Assembly: GCF_003315175.1 (NCBI RefSeq)
Contig: NZ_QNRQ01000012.1
Location: 1-35,078, forward strand
DNA length: 35,078 nt
Direction of reading: 5' to 3'
Source: Eoetvoesiella caeni
Lineage (GTDB): Bacteria > Pseudomonadota > Gammaproteobacteria > Burkholderiales > Burkholderiaceae_B
A program made the position numbers and the translations under genes. This document shows positions 1 to 9,205 of the stretch, one piece after another. The number at the start of each line of letters is the position of its first letter. The first letter of the stretch is position 1. The notes beneath the pieces were generated by a model. It saw nothing but the letters and a program-made list of their open reading frames with translations. It did no database searches and was not told where the DNA came from.

Positions 1-160
1 CACGGAGGGTTTCCATACGAAGATGGAAATGATTTCACGCCGAGCGTTTGGCTTTAGGAACTTTGAGAATTACCGCATGCGGGTCTTGGCCCTGTACGGT
101 TGGAACGGGGTGATTAACCGAGTGTGATGAGTGCCCGTCCCCTCTTTACGGGGTAGAGCC
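1..160 (+). mobile_element. Right end of an ISL3-like insertion sequence (cut by window edge)
   Basis: The first 127 bases encode the C-terminus of an ISL3-type transposase. The 30 bases after its stop codon end in a GC-rich stretch (about 139-160, ending TAGAGCC) that looks like a terminal inverted repeat. Immediately after it is a run of eight A (161-168), which could be one copy of the 8-bp target duplication typical of ISL3 elements. The left end is outside the window, so neither the inverted repeat nor the duplication can be confirmed. Confidence 0.6.
2..127 (+). CDS. ISL3-family transposase, C-terminal 41 residues (partial)
   Basis: The reading frame is open from base 2 to a TGA at 125-127. 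The encoded tail contains RRAFGFRNFENYRMRVLAL followed by YGWNGVINRV, which closely resembles the conserved C-terminus of ISL3-family DDE transposases, where a Gly-Phe-Arg-Asn-Phe-xx-Tyr-Arg pattern is typical. The transposase would catalyse cut-and-paste movement of the element. Only the extreme C-terminus is visible, downstream of the expected catalytic residues, so it cannot be said whether the gene is intact. The family call rests on recalled family sequence, not on a search. Confidence 0.65.
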   Translation, partial: TEGFHTKMEMISRRAFGFRNFENYRMRVLALYGWNGVINRV

Positions 161-191
161 AAAAAAAAGCCCTGTGAATATACAGGGCTTT
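161..191 (-). terminator. Intrinsic terminator of tRNA-Ser
   Basis: Read on the minus strand, a perfect 10-bp stem (arms 182-191 and 166-175, six-base loop) is followed by a run of T (complement of the A run 161-168). It lies 15 bases downstream of the encoded CCA of the tRNA gene. Some U-rich character on the other side means it could also stop transcription leaving the insertion sequence. Confidence 0.8.
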
Positions 192-205
192 CTCTTAATA
201 ACTAC

Positions 206-298
206 TGGCGGAGACGGAGGGATTCGAACCCTCGATGCGGGTATAAGCCGCATGCTCCCTTAGCAGGGGAGTACCTTCAACCACTCGGCCACGTCTCC
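206..298 (-). tRNA. tRNA-Ser (anticodon GCU)
   Basis: The minus strand folds as a class II tRNA. The acceptor stem GGAGACG pairs with CGTCTCC. There is a D arm with GTGGCCGAGTGG, and an anticodon stem CTCCCC/GGGGAG around the loop TGCTAA giving anticodon GCT. A long variable arm GCATGCGG...CCGCATC is followed by the T arm with GGTTCGAATCC and an encoded CCA (206-208). The long variable arm and the anticodon assign it to serine, reading AGC/AGU codons. It has its own promoter and terminator. Confidence 0.97.
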
Positions 299-311
299 GA
301 ATAAGTCCGCT

Positions 312-339
312 ATTCTAACACAAGAAAAATTTGTGTAAA
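312..339 (-). promoter_or_regulatory. Sigma-70 type promoter of tRNA-Ser
   Basis: On the minus strand TTTACA (334-339) and TAGAAT (312-317) are separated by 16 bases, which is close to the sigma-70 consensus. Initiation would fall around 305, a few bases before the mature tRNA 5' end at 298. The -35 box overlaps the T-tract of the lysC terminator. Confidence 0.65.
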
Positions 340-357
340 AAAGCGGGCTTACGCTTT
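337..357 (-). terminator. Intrinsic terminator of lysC
   Basis: On the minus strand AAAGCG (352-357) pairs with CGCTTT (340-345) across a six-base loop and runs into a T-tract (337-342), a few bases after the lysC stop. The stem is short, so efficiency is uncertain. Confidence 0.55.
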
Positions 358-363
358 AAGCGT

Positions 364-1635
364 TTACGGCTGGGGGCGCTGGCTCTGGTCCTGATCCAGG
401 CCGAAGGCCTTGTGCAGGGCGCGTACGGCCAGTTCCATGTACTTGTCGTTGATGACGACCGAGGTCTTGATTTCGCTGGTGCTGATCATCTGGATGTTGA
501 TGCCCTCTTCGCTTAGCGTGCGGAACATCAGGCTGGCAACGCCCACATGGCTGCGCATGCCGATGCCCACAATCGATACCTTGCAGACTTTTTCGTCGGA
601 GACGATTTCGCGGGCGCAGACGGCCGGTGCGACTTGCGTTTTAAGCAGGTCCAGCGTGCGGGCGAAGTCGTTGCGGTTGACGGTGAACGAAAAATCGGTC
701 GTGCCTTCTACGGAGACGTTCTGCAAAATCATGTCAACATCGATGTTGGCGGCGGCAACCGGGCCAAGAATCGAGTACGCGACTCCGGGGGTGTCTGGAA
801 CAGCTCGCAACGTAATCTTTGCTTCGTCACGGCTGAAGGCGATGCCCGATACGACGGCGGCTTCCATTTTTTTATCTTCCTCGAAAGTAATTAAGGTGCC
901 CGAAGTCATTTCCTCTTCAAGCGGCAGTAAAGGATCGGTCAACGACGACAGGACACGCAAGGGCACACGGTATTTTCCAGCAAACTCGACCGAGCGTATT
1001 TGCAGGATTTTTGAACCCAGCGATGCCATTTCCAGCATTTCCTCGAACGACACCACCGTCATGCGGCGGGCTTCGGGAACAACTCGCGGATCGGTCGTGT
1101 AAACACCGTCGACATCGGTATAGATGAGGCACTCATCCGCCTTGATGGCGGTTGCCACAGCCACGGCCGACGTGTCCGAGCCGCCGCGGCCCAGGGTAGT
1201 GATGTTGCCCTCTTCGTCTATGCCCTGAAAGCCCGTGACGATAACTACGCGGCCCTGGTCGAGGTCGGTGCGGATGCGAACGTCGTCGATGGATTTGATG
1301 CGCGCCTTGGTAAAGGACGAATCGGTTTTAACCGGGACCTGCCAGCCGGTATAGCTGCGCGCAGGCACGCCTTGCGAAAGCAAGGCCATGGCCAGCAGCG
1401 CGCTGCTGGCTTGTTCGCCGGTTGCGGCCAGCATATCCAGCTCGCGGCCGTCAGGCTGGGAATTGATTTCTTTGGCCAAACCCAGAAGGCGGTTGGTTTC
1501 TCCGGACATGGCGGACGGAACCACAACCACCTGGTGACCGGCAGCATGCCATTTGGCGACGCGGCGCGCGACATTCTGGATACGCTCTACCGAGCCCATC
1601 GACGTGCCACCGTATTTGTGAACAATCAGGGACAT
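364..1635 (-). CDS. lysC: Aspartate kinase
   Basis: This enzyme phosphorylates L-aspartate, the first step towards lysine, threonine, methionine and diaminopimelate; it acts in the cytoplasm. The protein has 423 residues, the usual length for the lysine-sensitive monofunctional type. It starts [15 protein letters not shown], with the conserved KYGGTS nucleotide/aspartate motif at residues 7-12. A second kinase motif, [14 protein letters not shown], lies near residues 146-159. Two ACT regulatory domains fill roughly residues 265-415, including the [11 protein letters not shown] segment, and suggest feedback control by lysine and/or threonine. An internal Met257 with a good ribosome-binding site may give a separate short subunit (see separate entry). 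Single gene: a promoter-like sequence lies upstream and a terminator downstream. Confidence 0.97.
   Translation of the reverse strand: MSLIVHKYGGTSMGSVERIQNVARRVAKWHAAGHQVVVVPSAMSGETNRLLGLAKEINSQPDGRELDMLAATGEQASSALLAMALLSQGVPARSYTGWQVPVKTDSSFTKARIKSIDDVRIRTDLDQGRVVIVTGFQGIDEEGNITTLGRGGSDTSAVAVATAIKADECLIYTDVDGVYTTDPRVVPEARRMTVVSFEEMLEMASLGSKILQIRSVEFAGKYRVPLRVLSSLTDPLLPLEEEMTSGTLITFEEDKKMEAAVVSGIAFSRDEAKITLRAVPDTPGVAYSILGPVAAANIDVDMILQNVSVEGTTDFSFTVNRNDFARTLDLLKTQVAPAVCAREIVSDEKVCKVSIVGIGMRSHVGVASLMFRTLSEEGINIQMISTSEIKTSVVINDKYMELAVRALHKAFGLDQDQSQRPQP
865..882 (-). promoter_or_regulatory. Internal ribosome-binding site and start in lysC (beta subunit)
   Basis: On the minus strand a strong Shine-Dalgarno sequence GAGGAAGA (875-882) precedes an in-frame ATG (865-867, Met257 of LysC) by eight bases. 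Translation from it would yield a 167-residue protein (364-867) starting [18 protein letters not shown], that is, just the ACT domains. Aspartokinases of Bacillus and Corynebacterium make exactly such a beta subunit from the equivalent position and are alpha2beta2 complexes. That this organism does so is inference. Confidence 0.6.
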
Positions 1636-1725
1636 CTTTTAACTCTGAGTCAAAGGGAACACCATGATTTCGACTAAAGCTGCCGAAACCATGGACAAAG
1701 CGCCTGCCGGGTCGGCAGACAAAAC

Positions 1726-1754
1726 GTTATATTCTAGCGGTTTTCGGAAATAAA
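1726..1754 (-). promoter_or_regulatory. Candidate lysC promoter
   Basis: On the minus strand TTTATT (1749-1754) and TATAAC (1726-1731) are 17 bases apart, about 90 bases before the lysC start; an overlapping TAGAAT (1731-1736) could serve as an alternative -10. The leader contains a perfect 6-bp hairpin with a three-base loop (1704-1718). Consensus match is moderate. Confidence 0.3.
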
Positions 1755-1817
1755 GTTTTTCAGGGCGCTGGCTAAAAGCCAATAAAGAAGAACTCCAACC
1801 CCATGGCCTGCGGCCAT

Positions 1818-2855
1818 TCAGGCCGGCGGCCGGGCGCGGTCCAGCAATACGCGGCCCCTGACGCAGCAAATGAAAACATCCCCGTGCTTGACCCGCATCT
1901 GGCGATCATGCCCTTGCGCATGCAGCCCCCGCAACTGGCGCATGATGTCGTTCAGCCGGGCTTCGGTGGGCATGCGCAATCCCGCCAACGACAGCCAATA
2001 ACGTAAAGCCAGGGCCTGGCGCGCGGGCGAAAGCCTGCGCCAGCACTCCAGGGAAAAACTGCGGCCGCCGGCCTGCAGCTCCAGCCCCTGAAAATCCTGC
2101 GCCGCCACTTCGTCCAACACTTGCGCAACTTCACCGCTTAAACGCGCATGGCGCGCAAGATTCCCGCGCCAGCCTGGCCAACGGGCGTCAAGCTCAGGAG
2201 CAAGACGCTCGCGCACGGCGGCACGAGTATATTTGTCGTCGTTATTGGTGGGGTCTTGCACGGCCTGCCAGCCGGATTGCTCGTAAAAAACGCCGGCCTG
2301 CTCAAGAATGGCCGCGCGCTCTACGTCCAGCCAGGGCCGCAAATAAACCAGGCCGTCGCGCTCGGCAACCGGCGCCATAGCTGCAAGGCCTGTCGGGCCC
2401 GCTCCCCTGAGTAAACGCAACAAGACGGTTTCGGCCTGATCATTGCGGTGATGCGCCAGCAACACATGCCTGGCGCCCACCATGCCGGCAAGCTGAGCCA
2501 AGCCCCTATACCGCGCATCGCGCGCCGCCGCTTCGATGCCGTCGCCGGCAGTAGGCCCCACCTGCACACGCAAACTATGGCATGGCACGCCCAGCAAATG
2601 GGCAAGGTCGTGAGTGCGCGCCCGCCATTGTTCGGCTGCGTGCTGCAGGCCGTGATGAATGTGCAAAAAATGCAGGGGCAGCGCCTTCCGGCGAGCATAC
2701 ATGGCGGCATGCACCGCCATCATGGCTGAATCGGCACCGCCGCTAAGCGCCACGGCCAGCACGCCTGGCGGCTCGGAAACCTGCGCCACGGCGCGGGCGA
2801 TGGCGTGGATCAGCTCGGCCGACCCAAACTCTTGCCCGGACGGAAAATTAAACAC
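1818..2855 (-). CDS. tilS: tRNA(Ile)-lysidine synthase
   Basis: TilS attaches lysine to C34 of tRNA-Ile(CAU) using ATP, so that the tRNA reads AUA codons. The N-type ATP pyrophosphatase P-loop [14 protein letters not shown] lies near residues 38-51, followed by [10 protein letters not shown] and [20 protein letters not shown], all typical of the family. At 345 residues it is shorter than the E. coli enzyme (about 430) and appears to lack most of the C-terminal domain, as in several other bacteria. The start codon is GTG at 2853-2855, and it overlaps the accA stop by eight bases, so translation is probably coupled to accA. A 6-bp hairpin without a T-tract (1803-1817) follows the stop codon. 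Confidence 0.93.
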   Translation of the reverse strand: MFNFPSGQEFGSAELIHAIARAVAQVSEPPGVLAVALSGGADSAMMAVHAAMYARRKALPLHFLHIHHGLQHAAEQWRARTHDLAHLLGVPCHSLRVQVGPTAGDGIEAAARDARYRGLAQLAGMVGARHVLLAHHRNDQAETVLLRLLRGAGPTGLAAMAPVAERDGLVYLRPWLDVERAAILEQAGVFYEQSGWQAVQDPTNNDDKYTRAAVRERLAPELDARWPGWRGNLARHARLSGEVAQVLDEVAAQDFQGLELQAGGRSFSLECWRRLSPARQALALRYWLSLAGLRMPTEARLNDIMRQLRGLHAQGHDRQMRVKHGDVFICCVRGRVLLDRARPPA

Positions 2856-3813
2856 GAACCTCTTGGAAGCGGCCGTAGGACATCAGCCGCGCCAGGCGAT
2901 GCTCGATGAGCTGTTCGGCGTTCATGCCGGACACTTGGCGCAATGAGTCGGATAAAGCCCGGCCAAGCTGGCGCGCCATGGTGACTGGATCGCGATGCGC
3001 ACCGCCCACGGGCTCGTTGACAATGCGGTCGATCAGTTCCAGTTCTTTAAGGCGCGGCGCCGTAATGGCCAGCGCCTCGGCCGCCACAGGCGCCTTATCG
3101 GCGCTACGCCATAGAATGGACGCGCAGCCTTCGGGCGAAATGACGGCGTAGGTGGAGTACTGCAGCATCATGACGACATCGCCAATGGCAATGGCCAGTG
3201 CACCGCCCGAGCCGCCTTCGCCGATGATGGTGGAAATTATGGGCACTTTCAGTTCGGCCATCGCGTACAGATTATGGCCGATGGCCTCGGACTGGCCACG
3301 CTCTTCGGCACCGACGCCCGGATAAGCGCCCGGAGTGTCCACGAAGGTGAAAACCGGCATGCCGAATTTTTCGGCCAAGCGCATCAGGCGCAAGGCCTTG
3401 CGATAGCCTTCCGGGCGCGGCATGCCGAAGTTACGCATGGCCCGCTCTTTGGTGTCGCGCCCTTTTTGATGCCCGATAACCATGCAAGGCGCGCCATTGA
3501 AGCGCGCCATGCCGCCTACGATGGACAGGTCGTCCGCATACATGCGGTCGCCGTGCAACTCATGGAAATCGGTAAATATTTCACGTACATAGTCCAGGGT
3601 GTACGGACGCTGCGGATGGCGGGCCACCAGGGCGGTTTGCCAGGGCGTAAGCTTAGCGTAGATGTTCTTGGCCAAGGTCTGGCTTTTTTGCTGCAAGCGG
3701 CTTACTTCGTCGGAGATATCAACCGCAGAATCAGCCTGTACAAAGCGTAACTGCTCGATCTTGTTTTCAAGCTCGGCCATTGGTTGTTCGAATTCGAGGA
3801 AGGTATTACGCAT
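2848..3813 (-). CDS. accA: Acetyl-CoA carboxylase carboxyltransferase subunit alpha
   Basis: The AccA-AccD complex transfers the carboxyl group from biotinylated AccB to acetyl-CoA to make malonyl-CoA for fatty acid synthesis. The 321-residue protein starting [19 protein letters not shown] matches the family in length and in its N-terminal helix. Carboxyltransferase motifs include [20 protein letters not shown] and the oxyanion-hole stretch [17 protein letters not shown]. The frame stays open to 3948, but the extra 45 residues are unlike AccA and lie in the intergenic region/glycosylase gene, so ATG at 3813 is chosen. It sits 37 bases after the glycosylase gene and overlaps tilS: one operon. 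Confidence 0.96.
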   Translation of the reverse strand: MRNTFLEFEQPMAELENKIEQLRFVQADSAVDISDEVSRLQQKSQTLAKNIYAKLTPWQTALVARHPQRPYTLDYVREIFTDFHELHGDRMYADDLSIVGGMARFNGAPCMVIGHQKGRDTKERAMRNFGMPRPEGYRKALRLMRLAEKFGMPVFTFVDTPGAYPGVGAEERGQSEAIGHNLYAMAELKVPIISTIIGEGGSGGALAIAIGDVVMMLQYSTYAVISPEGCASILWRSADKAPVAAEALAITAPRLKELELIDRIVNEPVGGAHRDPVTMARQLGRALSDSLRQVSGMNAEQLIEHRLARLMSYGRFQEVRV

Positions 3814-3850
3814 AAGTGTGCTTGTTTTCCGGAAAAATAGGTGCTCGTTT

Positions 3851-4498
3851 TCAGTTCTGATGCGCCAGGACATCGAGGCTGCGCCACAGGTACCAAGTAG
3901 CCACGGTGCGCCATGGCGCCCACGCCTGCGCAACCTCGCGGGCTTCAAAGCGTGAAACGGGCTCGCCGCTGAAGTAGTGTAACGAAATTGCCTTTAACAG
4001 GCTGGCATCATCCAAAGGCAACACATCGGGGCGCCTGAGGCTGAAGATCAAAAACATTTCGGCGGTCCAGCGGCCAATACCGCGAATCGCGCATAAATCG
4101 GCCACTACGGCCTCGTCGTCCATGCTGGCCCAGGTAGCCGGCCGCACTTTCTTCTCGGCAAAGTGCACGGCCAAATCCAGGACATATTCGGTCTTTCGCT
4201 TGGACAGGCCGGCGGCTCGGAGTTCGTCGCCCGACACTTTCAAGACCGAACCCGGCGTGGGTTTGCGCCCGCATTTGTCTGTAAAGCGCTGCCACAGGGA
4301 TTCTGCCGAAGCTATCGTGACCTGCTGGCCGATGATCGCCCTGGCCAACGTCATGAACGGCGTCGCCGACGCACTCAAAGCCTCGGAGCCATGTAGGGGA
4401 ATCAGTTTTCTCAGGATGCGGTCGCGCCGCATGAGCTGGGCGGATGCCTCGTCCCAAAAATGAGGTTTTTCATCGGCGGCGATAATCATTTCTGTCAT
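3851..4498 (-). CDS. DNA-3-methyladenine glycosylase (AlkA/HhH-GPD type)
   Basis: This is a base-excision repair enzyme that removes alkylated purines from DNA. The 215 residues contain a helix-hairpin-helix ([18 protein letters not shown], residues 135-152) followed by the Gly/Pro-rich loop and the acidic pair in [10 protein letters not shown]; Asp164 is the expected catalytic aspartate. An [10 protein letters not shown] segment (52-61) is typical of this family. It lacks the N-terminal domain of E. coli AlkA, like the short AlkA forms common in betaproteobacteria. It lies ten bases after cysS, with a GAGG ribosome-binding sequence overlapping the cysS stop region, so it is probably cotranscribed. 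Exact substrate range cannot be read from sequence. Confidence 0.9.
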   Translation of the reverse strand: MTEMIIAADEKPHFWDEASAQLMRRDRILRKLIPLHGSEALSASATPFMTLARAIIGQQVTIASAESLWQRFTDKCGRKPTPGSVLKVSGDELRAAGLSKRKTEYVLDLAVHFAEKKVRPATWASMDDEAVVADLCAIRGIGRWTAEMFLIFSLRRPDVLPLDDASLLKAISLHYFSGEPVSRFEAREVAQAWAPWRTVATWYLWRSLDVLAHQN

Positions 4499-4508
4499 AG
4501 CCCGGGCC

Positions 4509-5957
4509 TCACGCGCGGCGCCATTGGGTTACGCCACCTGGCTTGTCCTCGAGCTCTATGCCGGCATCGCGCAATTGCACGCGGATGGCATCGGCCTGGT
4601 CAAAGCTGCGGGCCTTTTTCGCTTCGGAACGCGCGGCGATTAATTCAAGGATGACATCGTCCGACAAGTGCTCGGCCGGCGCGTCCAGGCCCAGATAGCG
4701 GCTGGACGACTGCAGATAGCGTCCTGGGTCGGCTTGCAGCAGCCCCAGGACGCCGCCCAAGGCCTTGAGCAGGCCCGAAGTACGGGCCGACGAATTGCGA
4801 TTGGCCTGCGAAGAAAGCTCGAACAGAACCGCAACCGCTTCCGGCGTATTGAAGTCGTCATCCATGGCCTGGCGAAACGCCTGGGCCTCGGGCAGGGTCC
4901 AATCTATTTCAACCAGCGCCGGCGGCACATTGTTGAGGGTATGGTACAGGCGATCCAGGGCATTTTGGGCGTCGCGCAGATTGTCGGGCGCGTAATTCTG
5001 GATGCTGCGATAGTGGTTGCGCACAATAAAAAAGCGCAGCATTTCGGCTTCTCGGGGGTTTGCCGCGTACTGAGCCGAGCCCGGGGCAAGTGTTGCCGAA
5101 TCGGCGACCGTGTCGCGGATCGTACGGAAATTGCCCAGGGACTTCGACATTTTGTCGGCGTCAACCATAAGCGGGCCGCAATGCATCCAGACATTGGCCA
5201 GCGCCCCGCCGAAAGCGCCTTCGGTTTGAGCGATCTCGTTCTCGTGATGCGGGAATTTAAGGTCGGGACCGCCGCCGTGAATGTCCAGCGGCAAGCCAAG
5301 CAGCGATTTGCTCATGGCCGAGCATTCAATATGCCAGCCGGGGCGGCCAAGACCGTAAGGAGATTCCCATTTGGATTCGGCCGGTTCGTCGGCCTTGGCC
5401 GATTTCCATAAAACGAAGTCCAGAGGGTCGCGCTTGCCCGACGAGACCGCCACGCGCTCGCCGGCGCGCAAGTCGTCCAGCGTCTTGCCGGACAGCTTGC
5501 CGTAGCCCTTGAAACCGCGCACCGCATAATTCACATCGCCGTCGTCCGACTGGTAAGCCAGCCCTTTTTCTTCAAGGAGTTCGATAATGCCCAGCATTTC
5601 TCCGACATGCTGAGTTGCGCGCGGCTCGTAATCGGGCGATTCGACGTTAAGCGCAAGTTCGTCGGCGTGCATGGCTTCGATATAGAACGATGTGACTTCG
5701 CCCAGGGTGCGATTGGACTCTACCGCGCGGCGAATGATTTTGTCGTCGATATCCGTAATATTGCGCACATAGCTAAGCTGATAGCCGCTGGCCCTTAACC
5801 AGCGCTGCACTACATCGAAACCCACCAGCATGCGCGCATGGCCCAGATGACAAAAATCATAAACTGTCATGCCGCAAACATACATGCGAACGCGTCCCGG
5901 CTCTACAGGAGTAAATGGCTCTTTGCTACGGGACAAGGTGTTATAAATGTGCAGCAT
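4509..5957 (-). CDS. cysS: Cysteinyl-tRNA synthetase
   Basis: This class I aminoacyl-tRNA synthetase charges tRNA-Cys. The start is the ATG at 5957 ([15 protein letters not shown], matching the family N-terminus); a TTG two codons upstream is less likely. The length is 482 residues, close to the E. coli enzyme (461). The HIGH-type motif is CHLGHARM, the KMSKS motif is [12 protein letters not shown]. Zinc ligands are expected at the Cys of YVCGMT, the Cys of HIECSAMS, and in the [14 protein letters not shown] segment. It is the first gene of the cysS-glycosylase-accA-tilS operon and is divergent from the TPR gene. Confidence 0.97.
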   Translation of the reverse strand: MLHIYNTLSRSKEPFTPVEPGRVRMYVCGMTVYDFCHLGHARMLVGFDVVQRWLRASGYQLSYVRNITDIDDKIIRRAVESNRTLGEVTSFYIEAMHADELALNVESPDYEPRATQHVGEMLGIIELLEEKGLAYQSDDGDVNYAVRGFKGYGKLSGKTLDDLRAGERVAVSSGKRDPLDFVLWKSAKADEPAESKWESPYGLGRPGWHIECSAMSKSLLGLPLDIHGGGPDLKFPHHENEIAQTEGAFGGALANVWMHCGPLMVDADKMSKSLGNFRTIRDTVADSATLAPGSAQYAANPREAEMLRFFIVRNHYRSIQNYAPDNLRDAQNALDRLYHTLNNVPPALVEIDWTLPEAQAFRQAMDDDFNTPEAVAVLFELSSQANRNSSARTSGLLKALGGVLGLLQADPGRYLQSSSRYLGLDAPAEHLSDDVILELIAARSEAKKARSFDQADAIRVQLRDAGIELEDKPGGVTQWRRA

Positions 5958-6180
5958 GTGCAATAAAAATTCTCTGTGTATCTACGATATGGGGCAATGC
6001 CCGGCGTAATTCGAAACCACGGCGAACGCGCCCAAAAACCCAACCGAGGCTAAAATGGTGGTCGATTAGTATAGCAAGTAGGCGAAAATAATAGCGTCAT
6101 GCGGCTAAACTTAAGGATTGCCAGGGCAAGATTCAGCCTGTTGCGTATCCGCCATCTCTTTACCGATAAGGTGTAAACCT
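5958..6180. other. Divergent promoter region between cysS and the TPR gene
   Basis: These 223 bases separate two divergently transcribed genes and must hold promoters for both. A TATACT (minus strand, 6068-6073) is a possible -10 for cysS, but I see no convincing -35 at the right distance. The TPR frame is open from a TTG at 6118, but the signal peptide begins at 6181. Confidence 0.4.
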
Positions 6181-6822
6181 GTGTTTCGAAACTTTTGCAC
6201 TCCTCTTCTAGCGATAGCCCTGTTGGCCGGCGGCTTGGGCGCACCTGCGGCTTTCGCACAGGACAAGCTGTTTAATGATCCTCCCCCAAAAGACGGCGGA
6301 TGGCAAGGCCTGGCAAATCTGCTCGAAGCGCTCGCCCCCGGTGCCGACACCACAGAACCGCTTACCCCTTCGCAAATTACCGACCGCATCGCCTCGATGC
6401 TCGACCAGGGCAGAAGCCAGGAAGCCCTGGACATTATCGAAAAGCGCATGGCGCAGCGGCAAACCGAAGGCGCCATCGGCACTGATGTGCAACTGCTGTT
6501 TTTGAAAGCACGCGCCCTGGCGGCATTGGATCGCCGCAACGATGCCATTGACGTCTACCGGAACATGACCACCTTATACCCAGAGCTGCCCGAACCCTGG
6601 AACAACCTGGCTTCGGAATATATCAAGCAAGGCAAGCTGGAAATGGCCCGCGACGCATTGGCCATGGCGCTGACCGCCGACCCCAACTACGCAACCGCCA
6701 AGGCCAATATGGGTCGGGTCCAGCTAATGCTGGCCGAGCAATCGTTCAATAGCGCTGCGGCCCAAGGCATTGGCAGCGCCCGTGCCAGCGCGGAAAAAAC
6801 CAAGGCCATTTTGCAACCCTAA
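6181..6822 (+). CDS. Exported TPR-repeat protein
   Basis: The 213-residue protein starts at GTG 6181, preceded by an AAGG sequence. From here it begins with a clear signal peptide (MFRNFC, hydrophobic core LLAIALLAGGLG, cleavage after AAFA), so it is periplasmic or envelope-associated. The middle (about residues 70-190) contains helical tetratricopeptide-like repeats: ALDIIEKRMAQ, AIDVYRNMTTLYPELPEPW, NNLASEYIKQGKLEMARDAL and AMALTADPNYATAKANMGRV. TPR domains mediate protein-protein contacts; the partner is unknown. It is followed 51 bases later by the cyclophilin gene, a neighbourhood I recall from other Alcaligenaceae. An upstream TTG start (6118) would spoil the signal peptide. Confidence 0.8.
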   Translation: MFRNFCTPLLAIALLAGGLGAPAAFAQDKLFNDPPPKDGGWQGLANLLEALAPGADTTEPLTPSQITDRIASMLDQGRSQEALDIIEKRMAQRQTEGAIGTDVQLLFLKARALAALDRRNDAIDVYRNMTTLYPELPEPWNNLASEYIKQGKLEMARDALAMALTADPNYATAKANMGRVQLMLAEQSFNSAAAQGIGSARASAEKTKAILQP

Positions 6823-6873
6823 GCCGCAAGCATCCACACCTTCAACCCTCGCAACCAGAATCCACAAAACACT

Positions 6874-7518
6874 ATGTTTTCGTTTATTTCCCGCGTCTTG
6901 AGCCCCTCGGCACGCATCCTTGGCCTGCTTTGCGCAGCGACTCTATGCCTGAATCCGGGCAGCGCAGCATTTGCAGCCTCTTCAACTACAACACAAGGCA
7001 ACTCCGTCATGAGCACAACTCCCCGCGTCAAGCTACAAACCAATTTCGGCGACATCATCATCGAGCTGAACCAGGAAAAAGCCCCCAAAACTGTTGAAAA
7101 CTTTCTTAAATACACCCAGGAAGGATTTTTCGACGGAACAATTTTCCATCGTGTCATCAACAACTTCATGATCCAGGGCGGCGGCTTCGACGCCGGCATG
7201 AAGCAAAAGACCACCCACGACCCCATCGAAAACGAAGCCAACAACGGCTTGAAGAACGACAAATACACATTGGCCATGGCGCGCACCAGCGACCCGCACT
7301 CGGCCACGGCGCAGTTTTTCATCAACGTCGGCAACAACGACTTCCTTAACTTTACCGCGCCAACCTCCAATGGCTGGGGCTATGCGGTTTTCGGCAAAGT
7401 GGTCGAAGGCACTGAAATCGTCGACAAGATCAAAGAAGTCAAAACGGGCAACAAAGGCTTCCACCAAGATGTGCCGGTAGAAGATGTCGTCATCGAAAAA
7501 GCAACGGTCATTGAATAA
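6874..7518 (+). CDS. Peptidyl-prolyl cis-trans isomerase, cyclophilin type
   Basis: It catalyses cis-trans isomerisation of prolyl bonds during protein folding. The cyclophilin domain covers residues 48-214, with the motifs [48 protein letters not shown] and [11 protein letters not shown]. From ATG 6874 the product has 214 residues with a signal peptide (hydrophobic [12 protein letters not shown], cleavage after AFA), suggesting the periplasm (PpiA-like). An internal ATG at 7009 starts [15 protein letters not shown], the usual N-terminus of cytosolic PpiB-type enzymes, with a weak AAGG ten bases upstream. One gene may therefore give two forms. The 3' end overlaps the lpxH start by 35 bases. 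Confidence 0.93.
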   Translation: MFSFISRVLSPSARILGLLCAATLCLNPGSAAFAASSTTTQGNSVMSTTPRVKLQTNFGDIIIELNQEKAPKTVENFLKYTQEGFFDGTIFHRVINNFMIQGGGFDAGMKQKTTHDPIENEANNGLKNDKYTLAMARTSDPHSATAQFFINVGNNDFLNFTAPTSNGWGYAVFGKVVEGTEIVDKIKEVKTGNKGFHQDVPVEDVVIEKATVIE

Positions 7519-8275
7519 GATTGCCCTGCCGGGCACTGTCTGGCTGGCCTCGGATATTCATCTGGGGCCGCAGGCACCCAATACCCAGAACGCATTCCAT
7601 GCTTTTCTGGAACAAGCGGCCAGGCAAGCTGACGCCCTGGTGTTATGCGGCGACATTTTCGATGCATGGGTCGGCGACGACATGGCAATCGATGCGCCGC
7701 CGCCCTGGCTTGCCGCCTCTATCGAAAAACTACGCCAAACCGCCAGCGCCATACCTTTATGGCTGGGCCGGGGCAATCGGGACTTCCTGATCGGGCCTCG
7801 CCTGGCGCAGCATCTGGGCGCGCACTTGCTACCCGACGCGCTTTGCCTGCAAACCGACGCCGGCGACATCTTATTGAGCCATGGCGACGAATACTGCATC
7901 GACGATGCCGGCTACCAACGTTTCCGGCGCATCGTCCGCACCCCGTGGGTGCAGCGCCTATACTTATCGCTAAGCCTGGCGCGGCGCACGCGCATAGCTG
8001 ATTGCGCACGCCGGCGCAGCATGGCCTCGAACCAGCGCAAAGCCACGGAAATCATGGATGTCGCGCAACGCAGCATCGAGCAGGCATTCCGGCAAACTTC
8101 GCTGGCCCTCATGGTTCACGGCCACACGCACCGCCCCGGAAAGCACCTGCTTCAAGTGGACGGGCGGGCATGCACCCGCTACGTCTTGCCCGACTGGGAC
8201 TACGACCACGGCCAGCCCGCCCGGGGCGGCTGGATGGCCATAGACCGCAACGGCATTACGCTACATCGCGCCTGA
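7484..8275 (+). CDS. lpxH: UDP-2,3-diacylglucosamine diphosphatase
   Basis: LpxH cleaves UDP-2,3-diacylglucosamine to lipid X and UMP in lipid A biosynthesis, at the inner membrane's cytoplasmic face. The 263-residue protein carries all calcineurin-like metallophosphatase motifs: SDIHLG (Asp24, His26), [12 protein letters not shown] (Asp57), [10 protein letters not shown] (Asn98), [11 protein letters not shown] and VHGHTHRPG. The ATG at 7484 overlaps the cyclophilin gene by 35 bases; a TTG at 7511 is an alternative that would still keep the whole domain. The tail overlaps the convergent uppP gene by 15 bases. Confidence 0.95.
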   Translation: MSSSKKQRSLNKIALPGTVWLASDIHLGPQAPNTQNAFHAFLEQAARQADALVLCGDIFDAWVGDDMAIDAPPPWLAASIEKLRQTASAIPLWLGRGNRDFLIGPRLAQHLGAHLLPDALCLQTDAGDILLSHGDEYCIDDAGYQRFRRIVRTPWVQRLYLSLSLARRTRIADCARRRSMASNQRKATEIMDVAQRSIEQAFRQTSLALMVHGHTHRPGKHLLQVDGRACTRYVLPDWDYDHGQPARGGWMAIDRNGITLHRA

Positions 8276-9121
8276 GCGCCACAGCCACAGCAAGACTACC
8301 AGGCCCAGGGCAATGCGATACCAGGCAAAAGGCCTGTAGGTATAGCGGGAAATAAACGTCAGCAAGGCTCGAACCACCAGCAGCGCCGACAAAAACGCGG
8401 CGATGAAGCCCACGATAATGGCAACGGAAACATCCGGCGATATGCCTACGCCGTTCTTATAAAGATCGTAGGCCGTCGCCGCCAGCATGGTCGGCATGGC
8501 AAGGAAAAACGAAAACTCGGTGGCTGTCTTGCGGTGTATGCCGGCCAGCATGCCGCTGATAATGGTCGCGCCCGAACGCGAGGTGCCCGGCACCATGGCC
8601 AGGCATTGGGCAAAACCCACGGCCAACGCCTGCCTCCAGGAAATCTCTTCAAGCGTGCGGGCCGACACGTGTTCGGATGCCGCGGTTTCGTTCGAAGCGT
8701 TCTTGGCAAAGTGCGGCTTGCGTTCGACCCACAGCATGATCAAGCCGCCAGCGATAAGCGTTACCACGAAAACGATTGGATGATGAAACAGCATTTTGAT
8801 GTATTTGATGGTCAGCGCACCGATTACCGCGGCAGGCAAAAACGCGATGATCAGGTTCCGGGTAAACAGGACTTCGCTGCGCACCCCAGTGAATGTTCCA
8901 TGTACGAGCTGCCACAGACGGCTGCGAAACACCCACATTACTGCCAGTATGGATCCAAACTGGATCACGACTTCAAAAACCTTGGCATTGCCCGAATCGA
9001 AACCTATCCAGTCGCCCACCAATAACAAATGGGCCGTGCTGGAAATAGGCAGGAACTCGGTAATACCCTCGATCAGTCCGAGGAATACGGCCTTGATGAA
9101 AAACAACATGCTGTCTGTCAT
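8261..9121 (-). CDS. uppP: Undecaprenyl-diphosphatase
   Basis: UppP (BacA) dephosphorylates undecaprenyl diphosphate to recycle the lipid carrier for peptidoglycan and other envelope polymers; overexpression gives bacitracin resistance in other bacteria. The 286-residue protein from ATG 9121 (MTDSMLFFIKAVFLG) is the usual length and strongly hydrophobic, with several membrane segments. Active-site motifs are GLIEGITEFLPISSTAH (residues about 13-29) and PGTSRSGATI (about 177-186). The open frame extends 18 codons further upstream, but that part overlaps the terminator of the preceding gene and does not look like the family. It is convergent with lpxH. Confidence 0.95.
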   Translation of the reverse strand: MTDSMLFFIKAVFLGLIEGITEFLPISSTAHLLLVGDWIGFDSGNAKVFEVVIQFGSILAVMWVFRSRLWQLVHGTFTGVRSEVLFTRNLIIAFLPAAVIGALTIKYIKMLFHHPIVFVVTLIAGGLIMLWVERKPHFAKNASNETAASEHVSARTLEEISWRQALAVGFAQCLAMVPGTSRSGATIISGMLAGIHRKTATEFSFFLAMPTMLAATAYDLYKNGVGISPDVSVAIIVGFIAAFLSALLVVRALLTFISRYTYRPFAWYRIALGLVVLLWLWRSGAM

Positions 9122-9139
9122 AAACACTCGCGGCAAAAC

Positions 9140-9160
9140 AAAAAAGTCCGTAAACCGGAC
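9140..9160 (-). terminator. Intrinsic terminator of the TerC-family gene
   Basis: On the minus strand GTCCG (9156-9160) pairs perfectly with CGGAC (9146-9150) over a five-base loop and is followed by six T (9140-9145). It lies 46 bases after the stop codon and just before uppP, separating the two transcripts. Confidence 0.8.
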
Positions 9161-9205
9161 GAAATTCCGCCCCAAAGACCACGCGCTGTCGCGGACGGTC
9201 GAGGC

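Noticed and set aside
3814-3948. Longer N-terminus for AccA (366 residues)
   Set aside because: The extra 45 residues overlap the glycosylase gene and do not resemble AccA; the family N-terminus begins at 3813.
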